64,000 bases of DNA from an uncultured Candidatus Melainabacteria bacterium (lineage in GTDB: Bacteria > Cyanobacteriota > Vampirovibrionia > Gastranaerophilales > Gastranaerophilaceae): assembly GCA_947525005.1 (NCBI GenBank), contig CANNUY010000004.1, positions 1-64,000 of the forward strand, written 5' to 3'. Shown here in pieces: positions 24,262 through 31,974 of the stretch (position 1 is its first letter; each line of letters begins with the position of its first letter). The notes below the pieces were generated by a model that saw only the letters and a list, made by a program, of their open reading frames with translations, ran no database searches and was not told the origin of the DNA. The position numbers and the translations under genes are program-made.

Positions 24262-25593
24262 TTAATTCTTAACTAAATCTTTATTATTTTCTTCTTCAAC
24301 AATTAAACCGTGAGTTGTTTTACCCCAATTCATATCCTTCTTACAGAACAATATTTTACCACAAATAAACAACACCATTGGAAACCAAATAATCAACATA
24401 TATAATGCTGTATAACTTGCTTGAACAAACACTTCCCAAGGCTTTAAGTTATCATATTTTCTCAAACTGTATCTAATTGCCATAAAGAACCCAAATGCCA
24501 CAGCAAACGAAATAATTACAGACGACATAATTTCGTTTTGGATTTCAACTCTATGAGTAAGTGCTTTAAACGCACGAATAATAATCTCAAACAAAAACCA
24601 TAATGGCATTATAAACTGAGTAATATACACAATCATATCAAGCTTTGCTTTCAACGACATTTTTTTTGAGAACACAGCTTGGAAGAAATACTCTAAATAA
24701 CGGCGAATAGTACCTTCTAACCATCTTCTACGTTGCCTAAATAATGGCACTGTGTACATTACACCTTCTTCATAAACTTTTGCATCAAGACAGTATCTAA
24801 CGTCCCAGCCTTTTATGTGTAATCTTGTTGCCATATCTAAATCGTCAGTAATTGTATAATTATTCCAACCACCGATATCTTCTAGTGCTTTTCTTTTAAT
24901 AAGTTCTCCGTTACCACGAAGTTCAACAGCACCTTTTACAGCATCTCTGCCAACCTGTAGATATGTATCAAGTGTATATTCATTATTTTGACATTTAGTC
25001 AAAATATTTGTTTCTGCATTTCTTATAACCTTACGAGCCTGAACTGCACCAACGTCCTCTGGTTCAAGATTTTGCACAAGTTTTGATATAAAATCTGAAT
25101 CTATAGTTGCGTCTGCATCAAAAACCAATATTGCTTCACCCTGAGCTAGTTTAAGAGCATCGTTCAACACTGCCGATTTTCCAGGAAACGCATCAGCTTC
25201 ACGTTTTAAACATTTTATGTTGTCATATTTTTCTGACAAATCCTTGATAACAGAATATGTATTATCATCACTTCTATCATCAATCAAAATCATTTCATAA
25301 TTTGTATAATCTGATTTTCTAATATTTTCAACTGTATTAGCAATTACAGATTCCTCATTATGAGCAGGAATCATTATTGAAATAAATGGCTTGTAATCAG
25401 GGTTTACAGCAACTGGACTTGATTCAAGTTTTCTATTTCTATGTCTTATTGCAAGAGAGGTATAAACACCATAAAGTGCCATAAAACACAACAAAATAAT
25501 CAATCCACAAATTGTGTTTACGTAATATTGAAAGACATATAAAAATGTCCATAACGCTATTAATATTGAAAATAAAAGAATTCTCTCTCTCAT
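24262..25593 (-). CDS. Membrane processive family-2 glycosyltransferase
   Basis: A 443-aa protein of the PgaC/NodC/cellulose-synthase-like GT2 family. Two N-terminal membrane helices (residues 7-45) are followed by the GT-A domain. Its motifs are ISIMIPAHNEE, DDRSDDNT, VFDADATI (DxD), LRGNGELI, TITDDLDMATRLH (catalytic base) and the processivity motif QRRRW. Two to four C-terminal membrane helices follow. It probably polymerises a beta-linked hexose or N-acetylhexosamine surface polysaccharide at the inner membrane. No deacetylase or export genes adjoin it, so the product is unknown. Confidence 0.85.
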   Translation of the reverse strand: MRERILLFSILIALWTFLYVFQYYVNTICGLIILLCFMALYGVYTSLAIRHRNRKLESSPVAVNPDYKPFISIMIPAHNEESVIANTVENIRKSDYTNYEMILIDDRSDDNTYSVIKDLSEKYDNIKCLKREADAFPGKSAVLNDALKLAQGEAILVFDADATIDSDFISKLVQNLEPEDVGAVQARKVIRNAETNILTKCQNNEYTLDTYLQVGRDAVKGAVELRGNGELIKRKALEDIGGWNNYTITDDLDMATRLHIKGWDVRYCLDAKVYEEGVMYTVPLFRQRRRWLEGTIRRYLEYFFQAVFSKKMSLKAKLDMIVYITQFIMPLWFLFEIIIRAFKALTHRVEIQNEIMSSVIISFAVAFGFFMAIRYSLRKYDNLKPWEVFVQASYTALYMLIIWFPMVLFICGKILFCKKDMNWGKTTHGLIVEEENNKDLVKN

Positions 25594-25692
25594 AATCCCT
25601 CGACAAAGACAAATATACCAAAAAGCCTTATCAATTCCTAGTCTTTTTGATAGAATATTTACCTTATCAATAAAAAAATTTACAAAAGCACC

Positions 25693-25980
25693 TTAATCAA
25701 TATTATGCATACAGTCAAAAATTTCTTTACGTTGAATCCAAACTTCCATACCAAGCTTTGCACATTCATCTTTTAACAAAGTTTGGAACTCAGGAAAACT
25801 AACATTTGATTTTTCTATACTACAAAGCATAAACATAACGAAATGCCCTTGCATCAAAGTTTGTTTAATATCTTCTATATTAACATTTGTTTGAGCTAAT
25901 ATGTTAGCTACTTTTGCAACAATACCAACTTTATCCGTACCAGATACTGTAATAATTACTTTATTTTCGTTTTCTTTCAT
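25693..25980 (-). CDS. ACT-domain regulatory protein (UPF0237 type)
   Basis: A 95-aa single ACT domain: KVIITVSGTDKVGIVAKVANILAQTNVNIEDIKQTLMQ-type start (the VG.V..VA..LA..NVNI.D core), then FVMFMLCSIEKS. Length and order match the stand-alone UPF0237 family, a presumed amino-acid-binding regulator. I chose the ATG at 25980 with AAAGGTGAT upstream rather than the one at the previous stop codon. It is the last gene of the PilZ-TPR-ACT run. Confidence 0.85.
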   Translation of the reverse strand: MKENENKVIITVSGTDKVGIVAKVANILAQTNVNIEDIKQTLMQGHFVMFMLCSIEKSNVSFPEFQTLLKDECAKLGMEVWIQRKEIFDCMHNID

Positions 25981-26004
25981 TTTATCACCTTTAATTAAAT
26001 TCAA

Positions 26005-27594
26005 CTATGAGAACAGATTATTGATTTTGTCCACAATCTCTTGAGGGTCAATTTCGTTTGTAATCTTATTAATATCTTGAGCAATTTGATACAATTTTGC
26101 AGCCTCAATTTTATCACCTACAATTGTAATAGCTCTAGCCAAATTAAAATGAGCTAATGCATAGTTTGGATTGCACTCTGCAGATTTTTTGAACAATTCA
26201 ATAGACTTTTGAACCCTGCCTAAATCATCAAGATAAATTACACCTAAATTATTATATGCAATATCATAATTTTCATCATATTTAATTGCTAATTCATATT
26301 CTTTTATTGCTTCATTTGTATTACCTTTTCCCCAATGTAAGAATGCTAAGTTACAATGAATTTTAGCATTAGTTGGATCAAGTTCAAGAGCCTTTCTATA
26401 AACAGATAGAGCATTGTCAAAGTCTTCTTTATCATAGAAAGCACTACCTAGATTTATGTAGATATCAATATCTTCTGGAGTCATTGTATATGCGTTTTGA
26501 TAAGCACAAATCGCAGCATCAAGGTCGTTTTGATTTTCTTGATAAACAAAACCAAGAGTTTGAGCAATAACACTTGTCCATTTTTTATTAGGGTTTAATG
26601 TAATTGCTGTTTGATATTGAGCGACAGCTAACTTAAATTCACCCTTTATATAATACAAGTTTGCAAGATTTGAATGAAAATCAGGAACTGTAGGCATGAT
26701 TGAAATTAACTTTTGATAAGTTTCAATTGCTCTATCATAATCACCTTGTTCTTCATAAGCCTGACTAAGATGTCTATAAGCAGGAATATTCAAACTATCT
26801 AACCAGATAGCCATCTTATATTCAGTAATAGCATCTTCAAAATGACCAATTGCTAAATAAGCATCACCTAAAAGACAATATAATGGTGTAAATCCAGGGG
26901 CTTTTTCAATTGTCTTTATGTATAATTCGATTGCTAAATCAAGTTTTCTTATTTGAATATAATAGAACGACAAGAATAATGCAGGGAAAAACTGTAGATA
27001 TGAAACAGTTCTGCATAAATCTCTAATAGCTTTTGAATCAAATGGAAATGTTAATATTGCCAATAATTGTTCAAACTTTGCTTTACAGCTAACCTTAAAG
27101 TTTTTAAACGCTGATGCTTGATATAATTTATGGAGCAAAAAGTGAGCTCTTGAATTTCTACATTTTTTGTATTTTACAGCTTTTTTAGCAGCTTGGATAG
27201 CTTCAAAGAAATATGCTTTTCTTGTATAAGTTTCTGCTAAAACATAATAAGCATCAGCATATTCTTTATTTTGTTCAAGTGCCATATTAATATAATTGAT
27301 GGCCTTATCCAAATCACCTTTATAAAACTGTGCTTTACCAATTTTATAGTATATTTCATAAGAATCAATAGCTGATTCTAAAGCACATTGATATTCTGTA
27401 ATCGCCTCATCAATATATTGACAAGAACTAAAAATATCTAGATGCCATTCAAGATACAAATCACCAAGTCTTATATGGAGATTTGTATTGTTTGGATCTT
27501 TTTGTAAAGCTAACTGACATTTTTCAATAGCTTTCTTCACTTTATCTTTTTGAATATCTATATCTTGTACATTACTTTCAGCTGTATTCTTCAT
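26005..27594 (-). CDS. Multi-repeat TPR protein
   Basis: A 529-aa protein built almost entirely of tetratricopeptide repeats, for example ADAYYVLAETYTRKAYFFEA, CLLGDAYLAIGHFEDAITEY and DIYINLGSAFYDKEDFDNAL. These give a long superhelical scaffold. A more hydrophobic stretch around residues 190-215 (LQFFPALFLSFYYIQ) may be a packed repeat rather than a membrane helix. No signal peptide. It lies 16 bases after the PilZ gene, so it may scaffold a complex controlled by cyclic di-GMP; this is an inference from neighbourhood. Confidence 0.88.
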   Translation of the reverse strand: MKNTAESNVQDIDIQKDKVKKAIEKCQLALQKDPNNTNLHIRLGDLYLEWHLDIFSSCQYIDEAITEYQCALESAIDSYEIYYKIGKAQFYKGDLDKAINYINMALEQNKEYADAYYVLAETYTRKAYFFEAIQAAKKAVKYKKCRNSRAHFLLHKLYQASAFKNFKVSCKAKFEQLLAILTFPFDSKAIRDLCRTVSYLQFFPALFLSFYYIQIRKLDLAIELYIKTIEKAPGFTPLYCLLGDAYLAIGHFEDAITEYKMAIWLDSLNIPAYRHLSQAYEEQGDYDRAIETYQKLISIMPTVPDFHSNLANLYYIKGEFKLAVAQYQTAITLNPNKKWTSVIAQTLGFVYQENQNDLDAAICAYQNAYTMTPEDIDIYINLGSAFYDKEDFDNALSVYRKALELDPTNAKIHCNLAFLHWGKGNTNEAIKEYELAIKYDENYDIAYNNLGVIYLDDLGRVQKSIELFKKSAECNPNYALAHFNLARAITIVGDKIEAAKLYQIAQDINKITNEIDPQEIVDKINNLFS

Positions 27595-27610
27595 ATATAA
27601 ATCCTAACTT

Positions 27611-28207
27611 TTAACTTGCTAATGACATACAATAATCAACTAATTTTTGTCTGTCTGAGTTTGATATTTTTTCGATAACCATTCTATGAATACCATCAGG
27701 CAAGCCTTCTTTATTAAGAACTTTACCTGTTAACATTATTTTACCAACAGTATCCGATAAATTCAACATGATTTCAAATTCTGAATTTACATCTAAAGAT
27801 GTTTCAGAAAAGAAACGTAGACCACGCACACTAATATCAACAAGTCTTGCATCAACATTACCTAATAACGGTCTAAAAACAGTCATAGGTGAATCTGTTT
27901 GATAACGTGGAGTTGAACGGATATCTTCCAACTTCGCATCTGCTTCATTGTTATCTATAACTATCTCTTTTGTAGACAATATTTTTTGAGGATTAGAAGC
28001 AAATATTAAAATACCACGAGGCGTAAAAATTTTAACTACTAACTCTGACTGAAGCGTCAAATCTTCAAACGAATATTTTTGCGAAGGAAGAATTGATAAA
28101 GTAATAACTTTTGCAGAAAAAGACTTTACAAAACAATCAATATCAATCGTTTCAAACTCAGTATCGAAAATAACTTTAGTTTTTTGTCGTTCATTCAGCA
28201 AAGTCAT
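27611..28207 (-). CDS. PilZ-domain protein, probable c-di-GMP receptor
   Basis: A 198-aa protein with an N-terminal YcgR-like beta domain (about 1-95) and a PilZ domain (about 100-198). The ligand motif is present as RSTPRYQTDSPMTVFRP (RxxxR-like) followed by DISVRGLRFFSE (DxSxxG). It probably senses cyclic di-GMP and passes the signal to the downstream TPR protein. A full promoter (TTGCAA, 17 bases, TACAAT) lies exactly 6 bases before the ATG with no ribosome site, so the mRNA is predicted to be leaderless. Confidence 0.82.
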   Translation of the reverse strand: MTLLNERQKTKVIFDTEFETIDIDCFVKSFSAKVITLSILPSQKYSFEDLTLQSELVVKIFTPRGILIFASNPQKILSTKEIVIDNNEADAKLEDIRSTPRYQTDSPMTVFRPLLGNVDARLVDISVRGLRFFSETSLDVNSEFEIMLNLSDTVGKIMLTGKVLNKEGLPDGIHRMVIEKISNSDRQKLVDYCMSLAS

Positions 28208-28213
28208 AAAACT

Positions 28214-28242
28214 ATTGTAAATAAGTTAAATAAAAATTGCAA
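28214..28242 (-). promoter_or_regulatory. Promoter of the PilZ-TPR-ACT run
   Basis: On the minus strand TTGCAA (28237-28242), a 17-base spacer and TACAAT (28214-28219), then 6 bases to the ATG. Confidence 0.6.
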
Positions 28243-28330
28243 GAATATTAATAAAAGTGAATAAATTACTACTGTCAATGATTTTAATTTGTCATTGCAA
28301 AAATTTCCAACATCTCGACAAACACCTATA

Positions 28331-28819
28331 CTACACCATATACTTTGTAAGTATCAACTTTTTAAGTGCCTTTGCATGAACAGCCTGAGGTTCAATCTCT
28401 AAAAGTTTTTCAAGATATTCTAATGACTTGTGATAATCACCTAATTTCTTATACGCAGCAGCCATTGCAAACAATGCATCGACAAACTTTTCATCAAGCT
28501 CTAATGCTTTATTCAAATCCTCAATCGCTTTATTTATATCAGGATTTGGAATATCTTTTCTTGATAGAGCAATTTTTGCTTTATTATAATAAGCATCAGT
28601 CATTCTATCGTTTATTGATAAAGCCTTTGAATAATCAATCATCGCATTATCAAATTCTTCTAAAGCCTGATAAGAAACAGCTCTATAAAAATATGGAATT
28701 TCCCAATCGTTTTTTAGTTCTATAGATTTTGTAAAATTCTCAATAGCTTTATTGAATTCGCCTTTATAAACCAACTCAATTCCATCATCAGTATATTTTT
28801 TATAATCAGTCATTTTCAC
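28331..28819 (-). CDS. Small TPR protein
   Basis: A 162-aa cytoplasmic protein with four tetratricopeptide repeats, for example GELVYKGEFNKAIENFTKSI-like, PYFYRAVSYQALEEFDNAMI, KAIEDLNKALELDEKFVDAL and GDYHKSLEYLEKLLEI. It has no other domain and no signal peptide. A GGTGAG site precedes the ATG. It follows nusA on the minus strand, separated by the nusA terminator, so it probably has its own promoter. Partner unknown. Confidence 0.8.
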   Translation of the reverse strand: MKMTDYKKYTDDGIELVYKGEFNKAIENFTKSIELKNDWEIPYFYRAVSYQALEEFDNAMIDYSKALSINDRMTDAYYNKAKIALSRKDIPNPDINKAIEDLNKALELDEKFVDALFAMAAAYKKLGDYHKSLEYLEKLLEIEPQAVHAKALKKLILTKYMV

Positions 28820-28855
28820 TCACCCTTCATAACCTTTTTTAGTATATCACAATAC

Positions 28856-28896
28856 ACAAAAAAAAGAGGTCAACAATTTAAGCTGACCTCTTTTAT
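28856..28896 (-). terminator. Terminator of the rimP-nusA operon
   Basis: A stem of about 10 bp (AAAGAGGTCA / TGACCTCTTT) is followed by a T-run on the minus strand 20 bases past the nusA stop codon. Confidence 0.8.
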
Positions 28897-28911
28897 TTAT
28901 CAATAATTTGA

Positions 28912-30138
28912 TTATTCTTCTTCAGAAGCTTCTTCAACAGATTCTTGAACCAAATCGTCTTCATCAACAGCTTGTTGATTCATTTCTTCTTCGATTTCTT
29001 GTTGAAGTTCATCTTGAACATCTTCATCTTCTTCAACTACTTCTTCTGGTTCAGAATAGTTTTGAATATTGTTAGCTTCAGCTTGTTCCATTTGAGAAAC
29101 GCTCTTAATATCTATCTTCCAGTGAGTTAGTTTGTGAGCAAGTCTAACATTTTGACCGTCACGACCAATAGCCAATGATAGCTGATCATCAGGAACAACA
29201 ACCATAGCTTCGTGAGCTTCTTCATCATCAGCCATAATATCAACTGATACAACTCTAGCAGGAGCAATAGCGTTTACTATGTATTCAACAGGATCTGGTG
29301 ACCAACGAACGATATCGATTTTTTCATTTTTAAGTTCACCAACGATTGTTTGAATACGACTACCTCTAGGTCCGATACAAGCACCTACACTGTCTACTTC
29401 TTCATCGTTTGACCAAACTGCAAGTTTTGTTCTAAAACCAGCTTCACGAGCGATTGACTTGATTTCTACAATTCCGTCTTCAATTTCAGGAACTTCAAGT
29501 TCAAACAATTCTCTAACAATTTCAGCGTGAGCATGAGAAACAATTACTTGAGGAAGTCTTGTTGTTTCTTTTACGTTAAGAACAAATACTCTAATTCTGT
29601 TACCAACTTTGTAGTATTCACCTGGAATTTGTTCACGTTGAGGCATGATTGCATCAGTTTTACCGATGTTTACGATTACGTTTCTACCTTCAACACGTTG
29701 AATAATACCTGTTGTCAAAGTACCTTTCTTTTCTAAAAATTCATTTAAGATGTTATTCTTTTCAGCATCTCTAATTCTTTGAGTAAGAACTTGTTTAGCT
29801 GTTTGAGCAGCAATTCTACCGAATTGTTCAGGTGTAACTTCAATTTTAACTTCATCTTCTACTTCAACATCTTCATCGATTTCTTTTGCTTCATCAAGAG
29901 GAATTTCAGTATCAGGATCAGAAATTTCGTTTACAACAACTTTTGTTCTAAATATACCAATTTCACTTGTTTCTTTGTCTAAATAAGCCTCAATATTATC
30001 AGCTTCTTTAATTCTTAAGTGACGTTTATAAGCAGCAACCATAGCGTCTTTAAGAGCTTCTATAATATCATCTTTAGATATACCACGTTCTCTTTCTAGT
30101 TCTTCGCATGCTTCATAAAGTCCAGTAACTTTAATCAT
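28912..30138 (-). CDS. nusA: Transcription termination/antitermination factor NusA
   Basis: A 408-aa RNA-polymerase-binding factor. The N-terminal domain covers 1-125. The S1 domain (about 135-200) contains GIIQRVEGRNVIVNIGKTDAIMP. Two KH domains follow, with EIKSIAREAGFRTKLAV, DSVGACIGPRGSRIQTIV and LAIGRDGQNVRLA. The C-terminus is a 55-residue acidic tail without the E. coli-type repeats, as in many bacteria. It follows rimP by 31 bases. The expected infB is not downstream. Confidence 0.96.
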   Translation of the reverse strand: MIKVTGLYEACEELERERGISKDDIIEALKDAMVAAYKRHLRIKEADNIEAYLDKETSEIGIFRTKVVVNEISDPDTEIPLDEAKEIDEDVEVEDEVKIEVTPEQFGRIAAQTAKQVLTQRIRDAEKNNILNEFLEKKGTLTTGIIQRVEGRNVIVNIGKTDAIMPQREQIPGEYYKVGNRIRVFVLNVKETTRLPQVIVSHAHAEIVRELFELEVPEIEDGIVEIKSIAREAGFRTKLAVWSNDEEVDSVGACIGPRGSRIQTIVGELKNEKIDIVRWSPDPVEYIVNAIAPARVVSVDIMADDEEAHEAMVVVPDDQLSLAIGRDGQNVRLAHKLTHWKIDIKSVSQMEQAEANNIQNYSEPEEVVEEDEDVQDELQQEIEEEMNQQAVDEDDLVQESVEEASEEE

Positions 30139-30169
30139 TTTTATTTCCTTCCTACCTTGCGGTAATTAC

Positions 30170-30652
30170 TTAATCTACATATAATTTTGCTGACTGAATA
30201 TTTGATTTTGGAATATGCAATTCTTGTGCATCATCAAATCTGAAGAAGGTAAGACCTTCTGAATCGCTCCAATCAACAATTTCACCTTTGAATATACGTT
30301 CTGTTTCGTTTTCTAAAGGTTGTTTTAATTTAATACTAACCCTTCTTCCTTTAAAGATTTGAAACTCTTTATCAGACTTAAATTTTCTTTCAAGTCCTGG
30401 AGATGAAACTTCAAGATAATATTTAACTGGAATAATTTCATCTAAGAAATCGTTTAAACTTCTAGTAATATTTTCACAATCTTCAAGCGTTATAGCTCGT
30501 TTGTGAGAATAAAGAAAAATTCTCAAAAACCAACGATGATTTTCTTTTGAAAAATCTATTTCTATTGGAATCAAATCATATCTCATTGCAGTATTTTCAA
30601 TAAGAGGAGTTATTTTTTCCAATATTTCGTGTCTATTAATTTCTTGTTTCAT
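30170..30652 (-). CDS. rimP: Ribosome maturation factor RimP
   Basis: A 160-aa 30S assembly factor with the N-terminal alpha/beta domain and SH3-like C-terminal domain. Recognisable blocks are ENITRSLNDFLDEI, YYLEVSSPGLERKFKSDKEF and FKGRRVSIKLKQPL. I chose the ATG at 30652 with AAGGAG at the right distance; an upstream start adds six residues without a ribosome site. It is the first gene of the rimP-nusA operon, and a terminator-like hairpin lies in its leader. Confidence 0.93.
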   Translation of the reverse strand: MKQEINRHEILEKITPLIENTAMRYDLIPIEIDFSKENHRWFLRIFLYSHKRAITLEDCENITRSLNDFLDEIIPVKYYLEVSSPGLERKFKSDKEFQIFKGRRVSIKLKQPLENETERIFKGEIVDWSDSEGLTFFRFDDAQELHIPKSNIQSAKLYVD

Positions 30653-30668
30653 ATCACTCCTTATGAAC

Positions 30669-30698
30669 AAAAGAGAACGGACAGAGCCGTTCTCTTTT
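30669..30698 (-). promoter_or_regulatory. Possible attenuator in the rimP-nusA leader
   Basis: A 12-bp perfect stem (AAAAGAGAACGG / CCGTTCTCTTTT) with a 6-base loop, ending in TTTTGTT on the minus strand. It sits between the promoter and the rimP ribosome site. No gene needs a terminator here, so it probably controls readthrough into rimP-nusA. Confidence 0.6.
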
Positions 30699-30714
30699 AG
30701 AAAACTATATTTAT

Positions 30715-30743
30715 ATAATACAAAAATTTTTTCTATTTGTAAA
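30715..30743 (-). promoter_or_regulatory. rimP-nusA promoter
   Basis: On the minus strand TTTACA (30738-30743), a 17-base spacer and TATTAT (30715-30720). The leader to the rimP ATG is about 55 bases. Confidence 0.5.
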
Positions 30744-30760
30744 GCATCTTTTAAAAATGC

Positions 30761-30789
30761 TTAATAGTTCGCTGGTTTTAAAGTATAAT
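30761..30789 (+). promoter_or_regulatory. recF promoter
   Basis: TTAATA, a 17-base spacer and TATAAT end 9 bases before the recF ATG, giving a leader of only a few bases. Confidence 0.45.
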
Positions 30790-30798
30790 AAAACTATT

Positions 30799-31881
30799 AT
30801 GAGAGCAAAACATTTAGGATTAAACAACTATAGAAACTGCAAAAATATTGAGTTGGATTTTAATAACAATAAAACACTCATCATTGGCAAAAACGCTCAA
30901 GGAAAGACCAATATTCTTGAAAGCATTTATTTTTTATCGACTCTCAAATCACCACGAACAAGTAATATAAAAGAATTCGTTAATTTTGATGAAAACAACT
31001 TTTCTGCTGAAATTACAATAGAGAAATCTAATACTGAAATAGAACTGAGTATTGAATATAACTTAGAAAAACCTAAAGTTTTAAAGGTTAATGGACTAAA
31101 AACAACAAGCAAGAACTACAAAGGAGTCTTAACCACTGTTTTATTTTCAACACAAGATTTAATGTTATTAAGAGGTAGTCCACAAGATAGAAGAAGTTGG
31201 CTTGATAGTGCAATTTCTCAAATCTATCCTGCACACGATGAAAGGATATCAAAATACAATAAAATACGTGTTCAAAAAAACAATCTTTTAAAAGAACCTG
31301 ACATAAATATAGCCTTGCTTGACGTATTTAATGAACAACTTACTACAGTTGGCGCAAACATAATCTATGTGCGACAAAAATTTTTATCAGAACTCAAAAA
31401 ATACGCAAAAACAGGTTATCTAGATATTTCAAAAAACGAAGAATTCGACCTAAAATATAGCTTTGAAGAAAAAGATTTGAATGAAATAGCGAAAGCACTA
31501 AAAGAAGAACTAGAAGAACGCAAATTCGAAGAAATAGCTAGACACCAAAGCTGTGTCGGTCCTCATAGAGATGACATTTACTTTTATTTAGACAACAAAG
31601 ATGCTACAAAATTTGCCTCTCAAGGTCAACAAAGAACAATTGTTTTAGCGATTAAATTGGCTGAAATTGAATTAATTAAGAACAAGAATGGAGAAAGCCC
31701 TATATTATTATTAGATGATGTTTTAGCAGAACTTGATGATTTGCGCCAAAACTATCTTTTAAGCTCTATTTCTGATGATACACAAACAATCATAACATCA
31801 GTTGATACATTACTATTCGATAGTGAATTTTTAAGAAATGTAACAATTTTTAAAATTTCAAATGGCGAAATTATTGAATAA
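30799..31881 (+). CDS. recF: DNA replication and repair protein RecF
   Basis: A 360-aa SMC-like ATPase that loads RecA with RecO and RecR. The start MRAKHLGLNNYRNCKN is the family N-terminus; an in-frame start 42 bases upstream lies before the promoter. Walker A is LIIGKNAQGKTNILES, the VGPHRDDI block precedes the signature FASQGQQRTIVLAIKLAE, and Walker B is PILLLDDVLAELDD. The dnaA-dnaN neighbours common elsewhere are absent. Confidence 0.93.
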   Translation: MRAKHLGLNNYRNCKNIELDFNNNKTLIIGKNAQGKTNILESIYFLSTLKSPRTSNIKEFVNFDENNFSAEITIEKSNTEIELSIEYNLEKPKVLKVNGLKTTSKNYKGVLTTVLFSTQDLMLLRGSPQDRRSWLDSAISQIYPAHDERISKYNKIRVQKNNLLKEPDINIALLDVFNEQLTTVGANIIYVRQKFLSELKKYAKTGYLDISKNEEFDLKYSFEEKDLNEIAKALKEELEERKFEEIARHQSCVGPHRDDIYFYLDNKDATKFASQGQQRTIVLAIKLAEIELIKNKNGESPILLLDDVLAELDDLRQNYLLSSISDDTQTIITSVDTLLFDSEFLRNVTIFKISNGEIIE

Positions 31882-31912
31882 CAGGTTTATTTTAAAAAAA
31901 TATATATTTTTT

Positions 31913-31941
31913 TTGCCCGAAAAATATTATTATGATAAACT
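31913..31941 (+). promoter_or_regulatory. bamA promoter
   Basis: TTGCCC, a 17-base spacer and TAAACT lie 33 bases before the TTG start codon, which has GGGGAAGAGAG upstream. Confidence 0.5.
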
Positions 31942-31974
31942 ATTTATAAATAGTCAGATTGGGGAAGAGAGTCT

